Positions 54,262-62,177 of a stretch of DNA of 64,000 bases are shown one piece after another (position 1 is the stretch's first letter; every line of letters starts with the position of its first letter). Under the pieces are notes generated by a model. It was not told the DNA's origin and made no database searches. It saw nothing but the letters and a program-made list of their open reading frames with translations. The position numbers and the translations under genes are program-made. The DNA lies in the NCBI RefSeq assembly GCF_038725785.1, contig NZ_CP109796.1, positions 2,170,001-2,234,000 on the forward strand, written 5' to 3'. Source of the DNA: Termitidicoccus mucosus (GTDB lineage: Bacteria; Verrucomicrobiota; Verrucomicrobiia; Opitutales; Opitutaceae).

Positions 54262-54318
54262 TCCCCTCCTCATACGCATAAATCACCGTCAAGTGCAATT
54301 AATGTTAACACGCCCTAG
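53489..54318. mobile_element. IS5-family insertion sequence (IS427-like)
   Basis: About 825 bp with imperfect inverted ends: left GGACCTGTTAGCACTATTG, right (complement) GGGCGTGTTAACATTAATTG. CTAG is present at both outer ends (53489-53492 and 54315-54318) and is probably the target duplication or part of the ends. Two overlapping transposase frames fill it, as in the IS427 group. It lies in the intergenic space between fmt and radC and breaks no recognisable gene. Confidence 0.88.
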
Positions 54319-54334
54319 CCCTGTCACCTGTTAT

Positions 54335-54390
54335 ACCAATTACCACTGAGAATCACCCTTTTGGGTAGGGCGAGGCGTCCCGCCGAGCCG
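54335..54390. repeat. Relic of the ATACCATTTCC/GGTAGGGCGA repeat family
   Basis: TTATACCAATTACC at 54335 resembles the MITE end TTATACCATTTCC, and GGTAGGGCGAGGCGTCCCGCCGAGCCG (given here in two parts, GGTAGGGCGAGGCGTCCC and GCCGAGCCG) at 54364-54390 matches the inner arm of the 28.4-kb element with one base missing. No opposite end is seen, so it is probably truncated, perhaps by the IS next to it. Confidence 0.55.
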
Positions 54391-54416
54391 TTGCTGGCTT
54401 GCTACTTCTTCTCTCC

Positions 54417-55178
54417 TCACACCAACCCCGCTTCGCGGAAACTATAAAATCCCGCGCCCGCCGGGTCGGCTTCCTTCCGACCGACGATGATGTGATCGAC
54501 CAGATCGATCCCGATCACGCGCGACGCGTCGCGGAGCTGCCGCGTCACCTGGATGTCCTGCGCGCTCGGACGCGGGTCGCCGCTGGGATGATTGTGCATG
54601 CAGAGGATGGCCACGGCGCCCTCGCGTATCGCCTCGCGGAAAACCTCACGCGGATGGGCGAGGCTCGCCGTCGCGGTGCCGGAGGTGATTTCCACGCGCT
54701 TGAGCAGGCGGTTTTTTCGGTTGAGGCACAGCACCCAGAATTTCTCCACCTCAAGCCCCGCGCAAACCGGCAGCAGATACGCGGCGGCCGCGGCCGGCGA
54801 ATCCAGCACCGGCGCCTCGCCCGCCTGCCGGCCGATGACGCGCCGCGCGATTTCCATGACCGTGATGAGTTGCAGCGCCTTCACGCGCCCGATGCCCTTG
54901 AGTTTCCGATAGTCCGCCTCGCGCCAGGAGATGAGATTGCCCAGCGAGCCCGCCGCCGCCAGCAGCCGCGCGGCGAGGGACAGCACGTCGTGCCCGCGCG
55001 TGCCGCTGCGCAGCAGCATCGCGAGCAGTTCCGTGTCGCCGAGCGCGGCCGGACCGAGGCGTTGCAGCCGCTCCTGCGGACGCTCGCCCGGAATCATCTC
55101 GCGCAATCGATTAGTAACCGAACTGGCTTCCGGCAAACAGGGGGCGGACACAGAGGTGGCGGCAGAGACGGAGTGCAT
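54417..55178 (-). CDS. radC: RadC-family JAB-domain protein
   Basis: A 253-residue protein with an N-terminal helix-hairpin-helix part (LREMIPGERPQERLQRLGPAALGDTELLAMLLRSG, LKGIGRVKALQLITVMEIARR) and a C-terminal JAB/MPN domain with the metal motif HNHPSGDPRPSAQD and LVDHIIVGR. The historic link to repair is doubtful; the role is unclear, perhaps in DNA uptake or recombination. It is divergent from the marR operon across a 196-bp AT-rich region. Confidence 0.93.
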   Translation of the reverse strand: MHSVSAATSVSAPCLPEASSVTNRLREMIPGERPQERLQRLGPAALGDTELLAMLLRSGTRGHDVLSLAARLLAAAGSLGNLISWREADYRKLKGIGRVKALQLITVMEIARRVIGRQAGEAPVLDSPAAAAAYLLPVCAGLEVEKFWVLCLNRKNRLLKRVEITSGTATASLAHPREVFREAIREGAVAILCMHNHPSGDPRPSAQDIQVTRQLRDASRVIGIDLVDHIIVGRKEADPAGAGFYSFREAGLV

Positions 55179-55374
55179 GTGATTAATACAAATTAACGAA
55201 TACGATATCTATAATGCAAAATTATTGTCAGACACAGGCACTATAATTTTATGCAATCAATTTCATTCCGCATTTCTGTTGTTTGAAATTTCCGCTAATG
55301 TTGCGAAGCGGCTTGCACATCTAGTTAGCTTCCTGATTGTCAGCATCCTTACTTTTTCATTTGTCATCTGTTTC

Positions 55375-55932
55375 ATGCCACTTTTGCTGCTAAAGGATCT
55401 GCCGCGTTATGAGTGCCTGCTGGAGGCAACGAAACGCTTTCCCGAGTTGGAGCCACGGGCCGTCGAGGTGTATTTGCATTTGCTGCGCACGAGCGACGAG
55501 GTCTTCGATCTCGTGGAAAAGAACCTCGCCGGGCACCATATCACGCCGGGCCGGTTCATGGTGCTGATGCTGCTTTGGCACGACGCGGAGGCCCTGCCGC
55601 ATTGCCGGACACCGGCGTCGCTCGCGGATTGCGCGGGGGTCACGCGCGCCACGATGACCGGCCTGATCGACACCCTCGAACGCGACGGGCTCGTCATCCG
55701 CAAGCCCGATCCGACCGACCGCCGCATGATGTCGGTAAGCCTCACGCCCAAAGGCGAGACGTTGATGAAGACGGCGTTGCCCGGGCACATGCGCATAGTG
55801 ACGGACCTCATGGCGCCGCTCACGGCGGAGGAGCAAAAAACCTTTGTCGCCCTGCTCCGCAAAATCGCCGCGCATGCCGACACATTGCGCGACGAGGGGA
55901 CGGCCGCACCGGCTTTTGACGGAGGCACTTGA
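55375..55932 (+). CDS. MarR-family transcriptional regulator
   Basis: A 185-residue protein starting MPLLLLKDLPRYECLLE. The winged helix is clear: GRFMVLMLLWHDAEALPHCRTPASLADCAGVTRATMTGLIDTLERDGLVIRKPDPTDRRMMSVSLTPKGETLM, with the wing residues DPTDRR. It is the first gene of an efflux operon (periplasmic adaptor, RND pump, outer-membrane channel) and probably represses it until a toxic compound binds. An imperfect inverted site lies at 55322-55338. A longer reading to 55225 adds a hydrophobic stretch of doubtful meaning. Confidence 0.92.
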   Translation: MPLLLLKDLPRYECLLEATKRFPELEPRAVEVYLHLLRTSDEVFDLVEKNLAGHHITPGRFMVLMLLWHDAEALPHCRTPASLADCAGVTRATMTGLIDTLERDGLVIRKPDPTDRRMMSVSLTPKGETLMKTALPGHMRIVTDLMAPLTAEEQKTFVALLRKIAAHADTLRDEGTAAPAFDGGT

Positions 55933-56050
55933 CCGTCCAGTGGCGAAAAAGTGCCGCGCCCGCGCGACCTGCTGCAACTTTTTGCGCCCGGATTTGTTTT
56001 AACACTTTCACACACCACACAACCAAACCACGCGCCGCGTCCCATTTTTT

Positions 56051-57205
56051 ATGTCCCGACTCAAAGTCTCCCTCCTCGCCATCGGCGGTTTCCTCGGCAT
56101 CATCGCGCTCGTCGTCGTCATCAAGGGCGTGCAAATCAACCACCTCGTCAACATGCCCCAGGACGAGCCGGTCACGACGGTCACCGCCGCGCCCGTGCTC
56201 AATGATTCGTGGCAGTCGCACCTCGCCGCCATCGGCTCGCTCGCGCCGGTCGAGGGCGTGACGGTCGCCGCCGAGCTGGGCGGCAAGATCACGCGCATCG
56301 CCTTTGACGCCGGCTCGACCGTGAAGGCCGGCGACGTGCTCGTGCAACTCGACACCGCCACCGAGGAGGCGCAACTCCGCGCCGCCGAGGCCGCCGTCGA
56401 ACTCGCAAAGATCAATCTCGACCGCTCGCGCGAACTGCTCGCCAAATCGACCATCTCGAAGGCCGAGTTCGACACCAACGACGCGCAGTTCAAGCAGGCC
56501 TCCGCGCAGGCCGACAACATCCGCGCGGTCATCGCCAAAAAAACCATCCGCGCGCCCTTTGCCGGCCGCCTCGGCATCCGCCTCGTGAACCTCGGCCAGA
56601 TCCTCAATCCCGGCGACGCCATCGTCCCGCTCCAGTCGCTCGACCCGATCTTCGTGGACTTCTCCCTCCCGCAACAGCGCCTCGGGCAAGTCGCCGCCGC
56701 GCAGCCGGTGCGCGTCGTGACCGACGCCGACGCCGGTGCCGTGTTCGAGGGCAAAATCACCGCCATCAATCCCGAGGTGGACGCCGCCACGCGCAACGTC
56801 CGCGTGCAAGCCACGCTCCGCAATCCCGACGAGCAACTCCGCCCCGGCATGTTTGTCAACGTGACCGTGCTCCTGCCGCACACCAGCAAGGTGGTCGCCG
56901 TGCCCGCCACCGCCGTGCTCTACGCGCCGTATGGCGACTCGGTGTTTATCATCGAGGACAAAAAGGACGAGAAAACCGGCGAGGCCGTGAAGGGCTCCGA
57001 CGGCAAACCCGTGCAAATCCTGCGCAAGGAAGTCGTGCGCCTCGGCGAGCAGCGCGGCGATTTCATCGCGGTGACGAGCGGCCTGAAGGGCGGCGAGACG
57101 GTTGTCACCAGCGGCGTGTTCAAGCTGCGCGACAAGATCCCGGTCGTCGTCGACAACAAACTCGCGCCCATCGCCCAGCTCGCGCCGAAACCAAACGACA
57201 CCTGA
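56051..57205 (+). CDS. RND efflux periplasmic adaptor protein
   Basis: A 384-residue membrane-fusion protein: N-terminal membrane anchor (VSLLAIGGFLGIIALVVVI), lipoyl/barrel-sandwich halves (GGKITRIAFDAGSTVKAGDVLVQLD and KKTIRAPFAGRLGIRLVNLGQILNPGDAIVPL), a helical hairpin between them (AAEAAVELAKINLDRSRELLAKSTISKAEFD), and a beta-barrel/MP domain to the C-terminus. It links the inner-membrane pump to the TolC-like channel. It starts 118 bp after marR, same strand. Confidence 0.95.
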   Translation: MSRLKVSLLAIGGFLGIIALVVVIKGVQINHLVNMPQDEPVTTVTAAPVLNDSWQSHLAAIGSLAPVEGVTVAAELGGKITRIAFDAGSTVKAGDVLVQLDTATEEAQLRAAEAAVELAKINLDRSRELLAKSTISKAEFDTNDAQFKQASAQADNIRAVIAKKTIRAPFAGRLGIRLVNLGQILNPGDAIVPLQSLDPIFVDFSLPQQRLGQVAAAQPVRVVTDADAGAVFEGKITAINPEVDAATRNVRVQATLRNPDEQLRPGMFVNVTVLLPHTSKVVAVPATAVLYAPYGDSVFIIEDKKDEKTGEAVKGSDGKPVQILRKEVVRLGEQRGDFIAVTSGLKGGETVVTSGVFKLRDKIPVVVDNKLAPIAQLAPKPNDT

Positions 57206-57390
57206 GACGCCCCAATCTTTATCGCTCTCTATCAATCAACCACGAAGACACGGAGGGGCGAAGTTCCAAGTGACAAGTATCAAGTATCAAGAAGAGTGTG
57301 GCGGGCTTCCTGCCGTCTGCCACCTGTTGCCTGTCAATTGACACTTGTTGCTTCTTTTCCTCCCTCCTTCCTCCCGCACCCATTTTCCAC

Positions 57391-60300
57391 GTGAAAAGCT
57401 TCACCGATATTTTCATCCAGCGCCCGGTCCTCGCGATCGTGGTCAACCTCGTCATCATCATCGCGGGCATCCAGGCGTATTTCTTCACGCTCAGCGTCCG
57501 CCAGTATCCGCGCTCCGACAACGCCAGCATCACCATCAACACCGTTTACATCGGCGCCGACGCCGAACTGGTGCGAGGCTTCATCACCACCCCCATCGAG
57601 CGCTCCATCGCCGCGGCCGACGGCATCGACTACATCCGGTCGCAAAGCTCGCTCGGCCTCTCGTCCATCACCGTCCGCCTCAAGCTCAACTACGATCCGC
57701 TCAAGGCGCTCTCCGAGATCACCACGCTCGTCAACCAAGTGCGCGGGGACCTGCCGCCCGAGGCGGAGATTCCCGTCATCAACGTCCAGTCCGCCGACAG
57801 CGAGTTCGCCTCCGCCTACCTCAGCTTTAATTCCACCGAGCTGCTGCCCAACGAGATCACCGACTATCTCGTGCGCGTGGTGCAGCCGCGCCTCTCCGCC
57901 CTGGCGGGCGTGCAGCGCGCCGAGATCATGGGCGCGCGCACCTTCGCCATGCGCATCTGGCTGAAACCCGACCGCATGGCCGCGCTCAACATCAGCCCCG
58001 CCGAGGTGCGCTCCATCCTCGCGGCCAACAACTACCTCTCCGCGCTCGGCCGCACCAAGGGCTCGCTCGTGCAGGTCAACCTCACGGCCAACACCGCCAT
58101 CCGCTCCGTGGACGAGTTCAAGCGCCTCGCCATCCGCGAAGGCGACGGCGCGATCGTGCGCCTCGGCGACATCGCCGATGTCGTGCTCGGCGCCGAGGAC
58201 TACGACGCCGAGGTGCGCTTCAACGGCGAGACCGCCGTGTTCATCGGCGTCTTCCCGCTGCCCACGGCCAACACGCTCGACGTCATCACCGCCGTCCGCT
58301 CCGAGATGGACGCCATCAAACGCGACCTCCCGCGCAATCTCGACGGCTTCATCGCCTACGACGCCACCGAATACATCAACAATGCGATCCACGAGGTTTA
58401 CAGCACGCTCGCCGACACGCTCCTCATCGTCATCATCGTCATTTTCCTTTTCCTCGGCACGCTGCGCTCCGTCATCGTGCCGGTGATCGCGATTCCCCTT
58501 TCGCTCATCGGCGCGGTGTTCCTCATGCAGGTTTTCGGTTTCACCATCAACCTCCTCTCCCTCCTCGCCATCGTGCTCTCGGTCGGTCTCGTGGTGGACG
58601 ACGCCATCGTCGTGGTGGAAAACGTCGAACGCCACCTGCGCACCGGGAAAACCGCCATCCAGGCCGCGATCATCAGCGCACGCGAACTCGTCGGCCCCAT
58701 CGTCGCCATGACCATCACGCTGGTCGCCGTCTACCTGCCCGTGGGCTTGCAGGGCGGCCTCACCGGGTCGCTCTTCCGCGAGTTCGCGTTCACGCTCGCG
58801 GGCGCCGTCACCATCTCCGGAGTCGTGGCGCTCACGCTCTCGCCCATGATGGCGTCGCGCCTGCTCCGGCCCGACGAAAGCGAGCGCGGCTTCGCGCGCG
58901 TGTCCACGCTCGTCTTCGAAAAATTCCGGGCCGCCTATTCCTACACGCTCACCGGCATCCTGCGCACGCGCGGCGTCATTTACGCGCTGTGGCTCGTGAT
59001 TTGCGGGCTCGGCGTGTTCATGATCGCCAACACGCCCGCCGAACTCGCGCCGTCCGAAGACGAGGGCTTCATCATCGGTTTCGCCGAGCAGCCGCCCAAC
59101 GCCACCATCGACCAGCTCAGCCCGCTCGGCGGGGCCGTTTACGACGCCTTCAAGGCCAGCCCCGAGACCGACTTCGTTTTCCAGGTCACCGCGCCCGCCA
59201 TGATGTTCGCCGGCCTCGTGACCAAGCCGTGGGACCAGCGCGACCGCACGGTCGCGCAGATCCTCCCCGAAGTGCAGGCGCGCATCTCCGCCATCCCCGG
59301 CGTCAACATGAATGCCTTCTCGCCCCCCGCGCTGCCCGGCGGCGGCATTTTCCCGATCGAGTTCGTGATCGCGTCCACGGCCGACACGCGCGAGTTGCTG
59401 GAGTTTGCCACGCAAATCCAGCAGAAGGCGGCCGCCAGCGGAAAGTTCCTCTTTCCCCCGAGCATCGACGTGAAATACGACCAGCCGCAGGCCGAGTTCA
59501 TCCTCGACCGCGACAAGGTCGCCGCGCTCGGACTCAACCTCCAGCAGGTCGGCGCCGACATCGGCGCGGCCATCGGCGGCAACTACGTCAACCGCTTCAA
59601 CATCGAGGGCCGCAGCTACAAGGTCATCCCGCAGGTCAAGCGCGTCGAGCGCCTCACGCCCGGCCAGCTCCAGAACATCTACGTCACCGGCCCGGGCGGA
59701 AAACTCATCCCGCTCAGCACCATCGCCACGGTGGAAAACAAAACCGTGCCGCGCTCGCTCAACCGCTTCCAGCAACTCAACGCCGTCACCATCCAGGGCA
59801 TGACCAGTGTCTCGCTCGACGAGGGCCTGAAGTTGCTGGAAAACGCCGCCAAGGAAATCCTGCCCGAGGGCTACTTCATCGACTACACCGGCGAATCGCG
59901 CCAGCTCCGCAAGGAGGGCGGCAGCACGAAATTCTGGTACACGCTGGGATTTGCCGCGGTGCTGATCTTCCTCGTGCTCGCCGCGCAGTTCAACTCGTTC
60001 CGCGACCCGATCGTGATCCTCTTCGGCTCCGTGCCGCTCGCGATCTTCGGCGCGGGCCTCTTCATGTTCGCGCGCTTCCCCGTGCCGCAGCTCCACTTCT
60101 GGACCGACAGCTTCACGACGACCTTCAACATCTACTCGCAAGTCGGCCTCGTGACGCTTGTCGGGCTGATTTCCAAAAACGGCATCCTCATCGTGGAGTT
60201 TGCCAACAAGCTCCAGGAGCAGGGCCTCTCCAAACTCGAAGCGCTCCACCAAGCCTCGCTCACGCGCCTGCGCCCGGTGCTGATGACCTCCGCCGCGACC

Positions 60301-60510
60301 ATCGCCGGACACTTTCCGCTCACGCTCGTCAGCGGCGCGGGCGCGGCGGCGCGCAACTCCATCGGCCTTGTGCTGGTCGGCGGCATGACCATCGGCACGA
60401 TGCTCACGCTCTTCGTCGTGCCCTGCCTCTACATGCTCTTCGCCAAGGATCATTCCAAGGACCGCGTCATCGAGGCCGAAACCGCCGCGATCCCCGCCGC
60501 CGCTGAATGA
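57391..60510 (+). CDS. RND multidrug efflux pump (HAE1 type)
   Basis: A 1039-residue pump starting at GTG (VKSFTDIFIQRPVLAIVVNLV), the typical N-terminus of AcrB/MexB relatives. Two repeats of six membrane helices enclose large periplasmic loops. The proton-relay aspartates are in LVVDDAIVVVENVERH; other motifs are VRGDLPPEAEIPVINVQSADS and LILVEFANKLQ-like sequence GILIVEFANKLQEQG. It exports drugs, bile-like compounds or solvents using the proton gradient. The 185-bp gap before it carries repeat words (AACCACGAAGACACGGAGG and CAAGTATCAAGTATCAAG). Confidence 0.96.
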   Translation: MKSFTDIFIQRPVLAIVVNLVIIIAGIQAYFFTLSVRQYPRSDNASITINTVYIGADAELVRGFITTPIERSIAAADGIDYIRSQSSLGLSSITVRLKLNYDPLKALSEITTLVNQVRGDLPPEAEIPVINVQSADSEFASAYLSFNSTELLPNEITDYLVRVVQPRLSALAGVQRAEIMGARTFAMRIWLKPDRMAALNISPAEVRSILAANNYLSALGRTKGSLVQVNLTANTAIRSVDEFKRLAIREGDGAIVRLGDIADVVLGAEDYDAEVRFNGETAVFIGVFPLPTANTLDVITAVRSEMDAIKRDLPRNLDGFIAYDATEYINNAIHEVYSTLADTLLIVIIVIFLFLGTLRSVIVPVIAIPLSLIGAVFLMQVFGFTINLLSLLAIVLSVGLVVDDAIVVVENVERHLRTGKTAIQAAIISARELVGPIVAMTITLVAVYLPVGLQGGLTGSLFREFAFTLAGAVTISGVVALTLSPMMASRLLRPDESERGFARVSTLVFEKFRAAYSYTLTGILRTRGVIYALWLVICGLGVFMIANTPAELAPSEDEGFIIGFAEQPPNATIDQLSPLGGAVYDAFKASPETDFVFQVTAPAMMFAGLVTKPWDQRDRTVAQILPEVQARISAIPGVNMNAFSPPALPGGGIFPIEFVIASTADTRELLEFATQIQQKAAASGKFLFPPSIDVKYDQPQAEFILDRDKVAALGLNLQQVGADIGAAIGGNYVNRFNIEGRSYKVIPQVKRVERLTPGQLQNIYVTGPGGKLIPLSTIATVENKTVPRSLNRFQQLNAVTIQGMTSVSLDEGLKLLENAAKEILPEGYFIDYTGESRQLRKEGGSTKFWYTLGFAAVLIFLVLAAQFNSFRDPIVILFGSVPLAIFGAGLFMFARFPVPQLHFWTDSFTTTFNIYSQVGLVTLVGLISKNGILIVEFANKLQEQGLSKLEALHQASLTRLRPVLMTSAATIAGHFPLTLVSGAGAAARNSIGLVLVGGMTIGTMLTLFVVPCLYMLFAKDHSKDRVIEAETAAIPAAAE

Positions 60511-60513
60511 ATA

Positions 60514-60684
60514 AAATTTCAAATCCCGAAATCCCAAATCCCAAAAAAATTCCAATGAGCAAATCCCAAAAAGCGGCGGCGGCGACTCATGGAATTTTGC
60601 AGAGGTTTCGCGCCAACGGCGGCATCTTTGATTTTTGAAATTTCGGAATTTGGAATTTTTTTGGGATTTCGGGATTTGGAATTT
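60514..60684. repeat. Inverted repeat of AAATCCC-type words
   Basis: Left arm (60514-60554) contains AAATCCCGAAATCCC and AAAAAAATTCCAA; right arm (60648-60684) is its complement apart from one extra AAATCCC copy in the left arm. The ~90-base centre is not self-complementary. It occupies the gap between the pump and the channel genes and could form an RNA hairpin in the operon transcript. Confidence 0.8.
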
Positions 60685-60723
60685 TCCCTCTGAAAACGAC
60701 CAGCACACTTCCACCACAATCAC

Positions 60724-62109
60724 ATGCACCTCGTCCGTTCCATCCGCCGCCTTCTCGCACTCCCGTTTCTGATCTGCGCGTCCCTCGCGCTTTCCGCCGC
60801 CCCCGCGCCGGCGGCCGAGCCGCCGCCCGCCATCCCCGAGCAGCTCGATCTCGAAACCGCCCTCCGGTTCGCGCTCGAGCACAACTTCCAGATTCTCCAG
60901 GCCCGCGAGCGCATCCGCGAGCAGGAAGGGCTCATCGTCGAGATCAAGGCCCAGGTGCTGCCGCAGGCCGTCGTCGGCGCCGGCTACGGCATCACCGACA
61001 AAACCCTCACCGTTGACAGCGGCTCCGCGCCCGGCTCGCCGAAGGACAAGCACAACTGGCAGGTCGAGCTCACCGTCTCGCAACTCCTTTATTCCGGCGG
61101 CGGCGTCAGCGCCGCGTTGAGCGCGCAGAAATCCTCGCGCGAGTCCTCCCTCCTCGGCCTGGAGTCCGTCATCAACGACGCGCTGCTCGAAGTCCGCACC
61201 CGCTTCTACGACGTGCTGCTCGCCCGCGAGCAAATCAAGGTGCAGGAGCAAAACATCCAGCTCCTCGAGGAGGAGCGCACCATCGCGAAAAACCGCTTCG
61301 AGGCCGGCGCGTCCTCCAGCTTCGAGGTCCTCCGCGCCGAGGTCGCCATCGCCAACGCCCAGCCCGACCTCATCCGCGCGCGCAACGGCTACCGCACCGC
61401 CATCGACCACCTGCGCCAGTCCCTCGGCTATGCCAATCCCGGCGTGACCGACCCGGGCCGCACGCCCGAGTTCGTCGGCGACCTTGCCGCCATCAGCCGC
61501 GTCACCTATGAACTGCAAGCCGCGCTCGACGCCGCGCGCAGCAATCGTCCCGAGCTCAAGCAACTCCTCGTCCTCGAGGAAGCCTACGAGGCGGGCGTGA
61601 AGGCCGCCAGGGCCGGCTACCAACCCGAAGTCTCGCTCGTCGGCGGCTACACTTACCGCAAGGACAACAGGTCGAGGCCGAACGGCTTTGGCGACTCGCT
61701 CGACGGCTGGAACATCGGCGTGCAGGCGAACTGGCCGGTCTTCGACGGGCGCGCCACCGCCGGCCGCGTGGCCCAGGCCCGCTCCCAATACGCGCAGGCC
61801 AGGCTCCGCACCGCCGACACCACCCTCGCCGTCGAGGTCGAGGTGCGCCAGGCCTATTCCTCGTTGCAGGAGGCCGCCGAGCTGGTTGACGCCGCCCGGA
61901 AGGTGATCGAGCAGGCCGAGGAGGCCCTGCGCCTGGCCGATTCGCGTTATGCAGCGGGCACCGCCACGCAACTCGACGTGCTGACCTCGCGCCTGTCGCT
62001 GACCGAATCGCGCCTGAACCAGCTTCACGCGAACTACAGCTACAACGTGGCCGTCGCCGCCCTGCGCAAAGCCACCGGCCAGGCCGATCCGTTCCTGCTC
62101 AAACCGTAG
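60724..62109 (+). CDS. TolC-family outer-membrane efflux channel
   Basis: A 461-residue protein with a signal peptide (to about APAPAAE) and two OEP repeats of long helices: LDLETALRFALEHNFQILQARERIREQE and the second RVTYELQAALDAARSNRPELKQLLVLEEAYEAGVKAARAGYQPEVSLVGGYTY, ending with RYAAGTATQLDVLTSRLSLTESRLNQLHANYSYNVAVAALRKATG. It completes the tripartite pump with the two upstream genes. The 1597-residue frame on the opposite strand across this operon is a composition artefact. Confidence 0.95.
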   Translation: MHLVRSIRRLLALPFLICASLALSAAPAPAAEPPPAIPEQLDLETALRFALEHNFQILQARERIREQEGLIVEIKAQVLPQAVVGAGYGITDKTLTVDSGSAPGSPKDKHNWQVELTVSQLLYSGGGVSAALSAQKSSRESSLLGLESVINDALLEVRTRFYDVLLAREQIKVQEQNIQLLEEERTIAKNRFEAGASSSFEVLRAEVAIANAQPDLIRARNGYRTAIDHLRQSLGYANPGVTDPGRTPEFVGDLAAISRVTYELQAALDAARSNRPELKQLLVLEEAYEAGVKAARAGYQPEVSLVGGYTYRKDNRSRPNGFGDSLDGWNIGVQANWPVFDGRATAGRVAQARSQYAQARLRTADTTLAVEVEVRQAYSSLQEAAELVDAARKVIEQAEEALRLADSRYAAGTATQLDVLTSRLSLTESRLNQLHANYSYNVAVAALRKATGQADPFLLKP

Positions 62110-62177
62110 CGGAAGCTCCGCTGACACCGGACGGTCCTCAGCCGCCCGCTGCCATCAACACTGCCGCATGGGCGGGA

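Noticed and set aside
55225-55247. TTGTCA and TATAAT as a promoter for marR
   Set aside because: The spacing is only 11 bp, too short for a sigma-70 promoter.
57334-62127. A 1597-codon open frame on the minus strand opposite the RND pump and channel genes
   Set aside because: The plus strand encodes clear RND and TolC proteins. The antisense product is a Glu/Asp/Gly/Arg-rich low-complexity sequence, as expected opposite GC-rich genes.
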